This document shows positions 7,985-10,192 of a stretch of 10,192 nt of DNA, one piece after another. Both the position numbers and the translations under genes were made by a program. The first letter of the stretch is position 1; each line of letters starts with the position of its first letter. The stretch is from an uncultured archaeon (GTDB taxonomy: Archaea > Nanobdellota > Nanobdellia > Woesearchaeales > ARS49), in assembly GCA_902385765.1 (NCBI GenBank), contig CABMGU010000022.1, positions 1-10,192 on the forward strand. The letters run 5' to 3'. Under the pieces are notes generated by a model that was not told the origin of the DNA, ran no database searches, and saw only the letters and a program-made list of their open reading frames with translations.

Positions 7985-8043
7985 AGATAAAAACAATATA
8001 GGGAATGATGGTTTTATATTTAGCGCTAAGAAATTATATAAAA
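7985..8043 (-). promoter_or_regulatory. Promoter region of the zinc-ribbon/L15e cluster
   Basis: Two minus-strand candidates are visible. TTTTATATAAT at 8043-8033 is the better TATA match but would give a leader near 68 nt. TTTTTATCT at 7993-7985 is weaker but would give a leader near 20 nt containing the GGAGG site. I cannot decide between them. No other gene or RNA is seen in 7961-8045. Confidence 0.35.
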
Positions 8044-8045
8044 TA

Positions 8046-8090
8046 TTAAAAACCGGCTAAAGATCCCTGCCTTGTGTTCTTGGTCAAATC
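8046..8090 (-). repeat. Direct repeat copy 1: coding tail LTKNTRQGSLAGF-stop
   Basis: This 45-bp unit recurs at 8804-8848 in the same orientation, with 38 of 45 positions identical and a perfect 24-bp core. On the minus strand it reads DLTKNTRQGSLAGF and then TAA. Changes against copy 2 are mostly silent: one Leu codon, one Ser, one Ala and the stop codon (TAA/TGA) differ without changing meaning, and only one residue is replaced (Gly to Ser). That pattern means it evolved as protein-coding sequence. The open frame extends upstream to a TGA near 8137 with no ATG, so this copy looks like a gene remnant. It overlaps nothing else and ends at the zinc-ribbon promoter. Confidence 0.7.
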
Positions 8091-8127
8091 ATCAATACCA
8101 ATGCTGAGAACAGCAACAATAGAAAAG

Positions 8128-8137
8128 TTTATAAATA
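8128..8137 (+). promoter_or_regulatory. TATA box of the wHTH/RelE module
   Basis: TTTATAAATA, preceded by GAAAAG as a possible BRE, is centred about 33 nt before the ATG at 8166. The transcript would have a leader of a few nucleotides at most. An inverted pair TATCA (8140-8144) and TGATA (8158-8162) brackets the expected start of transcription and may be a weak operator for the wHTH protein. Confidence 0.55.
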
Positions 8138-8165
8138 TGTATCAATTCTTTACACACTGATAACT

Positions 8166-8438
8166 ATGGAGCAGATTTTAGAAAAACCAGCACACAGCCC
8201 AACACTGGACACAGTTCAAATGGTAGAGGAAACAATACGAAACGCAAAAGAAGTCATAAAAATCGCTGAACTAAAAAGAAGACTTCCCCGCCAAGTAAAC
8301 CACAACACGCTAAAAGTAATTCTCGCTTACCTGCAAAAAAGCGGGAAAATCGAGTTCACTCCCGACGGCGTTGTCTGGATTTCAATGCCAAAAGAAGACA
8401 TAGCCACGATTCTAAGCAAAGGCAGAACATGGACCTGA
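8166..8438 (+). CDS. Winged-helix DNA-binding antitoxin partner
   Basis: The 90-residue product contains a winged helix over about residues 15-75: helices through AELKRRLPRQVNHNTLKVI, then a short wing, KIEFTPDGVVWI. This resembles small archaeal wHTH proteins that sit directly before RelE-like toxins, with the typical N terminus EKPAHSPTLDTV. It most likely binds the toxin and represses the shared promoter; that is inferred from arrangement and family style. The downstream toxin gene overlaps its last 10 nt in another frame, so translation is probably coupled. A TATA box sits just upstream with almost no leader. Confidence 0.75.
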   Translation: MEQILEKPAHSPTLDTVQMVEETIRNAKEVIKIAELKRRLPRQVNHNTLKVILAYLQKSGKIEFTPDGVVWISMPKEDIATILSKGRTWT

Positions 8439-8803
8439 AAGACAAGCAAAAAATCGTCCAGACCATCGGAGCAGCAGACGAATCCATAGCCAAACTCGAA
8501 GAAGGAATTCACGCCCTGCAAGCCCAAGGCAAAACTCCCTCAAAATCAGACACTCAACTCCTTCAAAGCATTTATCGAGCAATAAATCTCCTCAAAACCA
8601 ATCCTTTTACCGGCGAAAATGTTCCTCAAAACCTTTGGCCAAAAGAATTCGAAAGACTGCCAAACCTTTTCAGGATGGAACTATCCCAATTCTGGAGATT
8701 ATTATATTATGTAACCGGAGACGAAGTCCGAGTCATAAGCGTTATTTTTGAAATCTCCGACCACAAGCATTACGACCAGTTATTCGGCTACAAGAAAAAA
8801 TAA
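8429..8803 (+). CDS. RelE/ParE-superfamily toxin
   Basis: The 124-residue protein has a helical N-terminal half and a C-terminal RelE-type half. Recognisable stretches are NPFTGENVP (58-66), LPNLFRMEL (77-85), WRLLYYV (89-95) and FEISDHKHYDQLFGYKK (107-123). The Trp-Arg-Leu strand and the DHKxY motif (Asp111, His112, Lys113, Tyr115) fit archaeal RelE-like proteins, which cut ribosome-bound mRNA. The N-terminal extension of about 45 residues is longer than in minimal RelE toxins. The start overlaps the wHTH gene by 10 nt and lacks a clear Shine-Dalgarno, which suggests coupling. Its TAA stop directly abuts the opposite-strand stop of repeat copy 2. Confidence 0.85.
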   Translation: MDLKDKQKIVQTIGAADESIAKLEEGIHALQAQGKTPSKSDTQLLQSIYRAINLLKTNPFTGENVPQNLWPKEFERLPNLFRMELSQFWRLLYYVTGDEVRVISVIFEISDHKHYDQLFGYKKK

Positions 8804-8848
8804 TCAAAAACCAGCCAGCGAGCTCTGCCTTGTGTTCTTGGTCAAATC
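8804..8848 (-). repeat. Direct repeat copy 2: coding tail LTKNTRQSSLAGF-stop
   Basis: This is the second copy of the 45-bp tail (see 8046-8090). On the minus strand it encodes DLTKNTRQSSLAGF and then TGA. An ATG at 8857 gives a 17-residue peptide MGVDLTKNTRQSSLAGF, and an ATG at 8872 would add five residues (MCYFF). Similarity to copy 1 continues a few codons further upstream after allowing for one missing codon (GVDL against GIDDL). Its stop abuts the stop of the RelE gene on the other strand. It could be a remnant of a longer gene or a tiny gene in its own right; no family is recognised. Confidence 0.65.
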
Positions 8849-8886
8849 AACGCCCATTACAAAAAAGTAGCACATACGACATAAAT

Positions 8887-8935
8887 GTAACACAAGGCTT
8901 AAATAGAGGCGTTACATAAAAGTAACATATGTTAC
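8887..8935 (+). promoter_or_regulatory. GTAAC/GTTAC operator array over the MNT/HEPN promoter
   Basis: Half-sites lie at 8887-8891 (GTAAC), 8911-8915 (GTTAC), 8922-8926 (GTAAC) and 8931-8935 (GTTAC). The last two form a perfect 14-bp palindrome, GTAACATATGTTAC, that covers the start codon at 8929; the first two flank the TATA box. A near-match (GTAGC) lies further upstream. This layout suits repression by the wHTH domain of the antitoxin encoded just downstream. The sites are seen directly; the repressor is inferred. Confidence 0.6.
8898..8905 (+). promoter_or_regulatory. TATA box of the MNT/HEPN module
   Basis: CTTAAATA is centred about 27 nt before the ATG at 8929, so the transcript is probably leaderless. 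The element reads TATTTAAG on the other strand and could also serve minus-strand transcription toward repeat copy 2. Confidence 0.5.
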
Positions 8936-9465
8936 AAGAATGTAGTATGTTTTCGGTTGCCGATGTTTTCTTCACTGAGCCGACCAAACAGCACTATCTG
9001 ATGGAAATCAGCCAAAAGGCAGGCCTGGCACACACCTCAGTAAAAAAACACCTGGAACGAATGAAAGAAACAGGACTTATCAAAGAAGCTTCAGAAAAAA
9101 AAGGAAAACGAAAATTTCCGATATACACCGCGAATCTTGAAAACCCGAAATATAAGGAGTACAAACGAGCATTAAACCTGCTGAAATTAGAGGAATCCGG
9201 CCTTTTAAGATACCTGAAAGACAAGCTGATGCCAAAATCAATCGTGTTATTCGGCAGTTATTCCCGCGGAGAAGACATTGAAGACAGCGACATAGACATA
9301 TTTGCAGAATGCAAAAAAAACGAATTAGACCTGAGCAAATTCGAAAAACAAGTCAAACGGAAAATCGAACTTCACTTTAAAGAAAAATTCAAGGAATACC
9401 CTGCTGAACTAAAAAACAACATAATCAACGGAATCGTGCTGAGCGGATACCTCGAGGCATTCTAG
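8929..9465 (+). CDS. wHTH-MNT nucleotidyltransferase antitoxin (MntA-like fusion)
   Basis: The 178-residue protein fuses a winged helix (about 8-70; SQKAGLAHTSVKKHLERMKETGLI) to a minimal nucleotidyltransferase (about 100-178). The catalytic signature is GS at 109-110 followed after ten residues by DID (Asp121, Asp123), the GSx10DxD pattern of MNT enzymes; Glu147 is a candidate for the third acidic residue. MntA-type enzymes neutralise their HEPN partner by transferring AMP to it. The wHTH domain would let the same protein control its own promoter, which carries GTAAC half-sites. The gene is followed directly, with no gap (TAGATG), by the HEPN gene. A shorter start at 8947 (MFSVADV) is possible, but the ATG at 8929 fits the leaderless TATA spacing. 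Confidence 0.88.
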   Translation: MLQECSMFSVADVFFTEPTKQHYLMEISQKAGLAHTSVKKHLERMKETGLIKEASEKKGKRKFPIYTANLENPKYKEYKRALNLLKLEESGLLRYLKDKLMPKSIVLFGSYSRGEDIEDSDIDIFAECKKNELDLSKFEKQVKRKIELHFKEKFKEYPAELKNNIINGIVLSGYLEAF

Positions 9466-9867
9466 ATGAAGATTAAAATCACTCCTGACAAAGCAAAAGC
9501 CAAATCACTGCTGGAAATGGCGAAAATCACGCTTGAACGGCTGAAGGAAACTGACAAAAACAAGTACCCTGCAAACACGCTGACAGATTATTATGATGTA
9601 CTGCACAAAGTCATGGAAGCCATAACCTCAATTGAAGGATTAAAATTCAAAGGCGAAGGAGCACACCAGGAATTAATAGATCATATCTGCACAGCCCACA
9701 AACAGGACGAATCAATTAGAATATTCCTGCAAGAGCTGAGAGAATACAGAAACAGAATCGCTTACGAAGGATTCACAGTAACCGATGATTACATCAAGAC
9801 AAATTCTGACAAAATAGAAACGATAATATCCACATTAACAGTCCTTACAAATAAGTTCAAAGAATAA
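9466..9867 (+). CDS. HEPN-domain toxin partner (HepT-like), atypical active site
   Basis: The 133-residue, all-helical protein fits the HEPN fold and sits directly after an MNT antitoxin, the standard MNT/HEPN order. HEPN toxins are RNases that use an R-x4-6-H motif. Here the equivalent is R95-N96-R97-I98-A99-Y100 (REYRNRIAYEG), with Tyr where His is expected. Other conserved features are the YYDVLHKVMEAI helix and the GEGAHQELIDHI segment. The Tyr could mean a weakened or altered nuclease, or it could be the residue modified by the MNT partner. No terminator is visible after the stop; about 25 nt later a protease stump begins. Confidence 0.82.
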   Translation: MKIKITPDKAKAKSLLEMAKITLERLKETDKNKYPANTLTDYYDVLHKVMEAITSIEGLKFKGEGAHQELIDHICTAHKQDESIRIFLQELREYRNRIAYEGFTVTDDYIKTNSDKIETIISTLTVLTNKFKE

Positions 9868-9892
9868 AATGGGGAGTAGATATGATGGATAG

Positions 9893-10042
9893 AAAATAAA
9901 CTTCTGGCTTGCACTGTTCAACATGCTACCGTTCCCGATGTTCGACGGAGCAAAAGTGCTCAGCTGGAACAAAATAGTTTATGCATCGATGCTCGCTGTT
10001 TCTGTGATTGCAGTGTTCGGGGCGTATTATTTGATAGCTTGA
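9893..10042 (+). pseudogene. 3' remnant of a site-2 protease (peptidase M50) gene
   Basis: From about 9896 the frame reads INFWLALFNMLPFPMFDGAKVL and continues through a hydrophobic helix to TGA at 10040-10042. NMLPFPMFDG matches the N-x-x-P-x4-D-G motif of M50 intramembrane proteases, whose Asp is a zinc ligand. A TAG at 9890-9892 closes the frame upstream, and the HExxH half is not in this window. ATG codons at 9882 and 9885 are in another frame that stops after a few codons. About 47 codons remain, so it cannot be an active protease. It looks truncated by an insertion or deletion whose break lies near 9890. Confidence 0.75.
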
Positions 10043-10192
10043 TTACAATTCCTTAAGAACGGCATTGACTAATGTATTAATCTCAACGAGACGGTCCTTT
10101 AGGTATCCAACTCGGTCTACCGCCGTCTGCAAGCTAAACTCCGTAACCTCTTTTGGACTCTGTTTTTTACTATCGATGTTGTCTTTATTGAG
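10043..10192 (-). CDS. Partial hypothetical protein, C-terminal 49 residues
   Basis: The minus-strand frame is open from the right edge to TAA at 10045-10043. The 49 residues are amphipathic and probably helical (SLQTAVDRVGYLKDRLVEIN ending VLKEL), which could be a coiled coil. No motif is recognised. The stop directly abuts the stop of the protease stump on the other strand. The start lies outside the window. Confidence 0.6.
   Translation of the reverse strand, partial: LNKDNIDSKKQSPKEVTEFSLQTAVDRVGYLKDRLVEINTLVNAVLKEL

Noticed and set aside
7961..8045. tRNA or other structured RNA between the L15e cluster and the accessory region
   Set aside because: No cloverleaf stems or T-loop sequence could be found; the stretch is AT-rich and fits promoter sequence.
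8060..8110. C/D-box small RNA in the tail repeat
   Set aside because: A TGATGATT in copy 1 resembles a C box, but copy 2 lacks it and no properly spaced D box is present in both copies.
8046..8848. CRISPR or insertion-sequence reading of the two direct repeats
   Set aside because: Only two copies about 758 bp apart, no spacers of uniform length, no Cas or transposase gene, and a coding pattern of substitutions.

Overview
The window reads as chromosome from a small-genome archaeon, most likely a DPANN lineage such as Woesearchaeota or Pacearchaeota. The evidence is a eukaryote-type ribosomal protein L15e, archaeal TATA boxes about 25-27 nt before start codons with several apparently leaderless genes, a very long Asn/Thr/Ser-rich surface protein of the kind common in those groups, and wHTH/RelE and MNT/HEPN toxin-antitoxin pairs of archaeal type. 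The lineage is inferred from gene style and was not tested by alignment.

Region 1 (1-6967, minus strand) is a surface operon. A TATA box at 6942-6950 drives a predicted 530-residue lipoprotein of unknown family (start at 6901). Its TGA stop overlaps the ATG of a giant secreted protein (ATGA, 5312-5309). The giant protein runs off the left edge after 1770 residues. In order it has a signal peptide, an N-terminal surface domain, a carboxypeptidase-regulatory-like beta-sandwich, several cadherin-like domains, several Ig-like domains, a pentapeptide-like solenoid rich in N-glycosylation sequons, a PKD domain, a Gly-9 spacer, and a C-terminal module cut by the window edge.

Region 2 (7022-8045, minus strand) is a small translation-linked cluster: a 48-residue zinc-ribbon protein, ribosomal protein L15e (174 residues, with one loop shortened), and a 56-residue Glu-rich peptide with a TTG start that is easily missed. 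A T-rich tract closes it.

Region 3 (8046-10192) is accessory DNA. Two two-gene defence or stress modules lie in tandem on the plus strand: a wHTH antitoxin with a RelE-like toxin (8166-8803), and a wHTH-MNT nucleotidyltransferase fusion with a HEPN protein (8929-9867). Each is preceded on the minus strand by a copy of the same coding tail, ending LTKNTRQ(G/S)SLAGF-stop. The two copies differ mostly by synonymous changes, so they were once translated. Four GTAAC/GTTAC half-sites, including a perfect 14-bp palindrome over the MNT start codon, form a probable self-regulatory operator. After the HEPN gene comes the C-terminal stump of a site-2 protease, whose stop codon directly abuts the end of a partial minus-strand gene at the right edge.

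The most distinctive signals are the duplicated coding tail beside the two modules, the operator, the altered HEPN active site (Tyr at the usual His position), and the pentapeptide-like sequon-dense solenoid in the giant surface protein.
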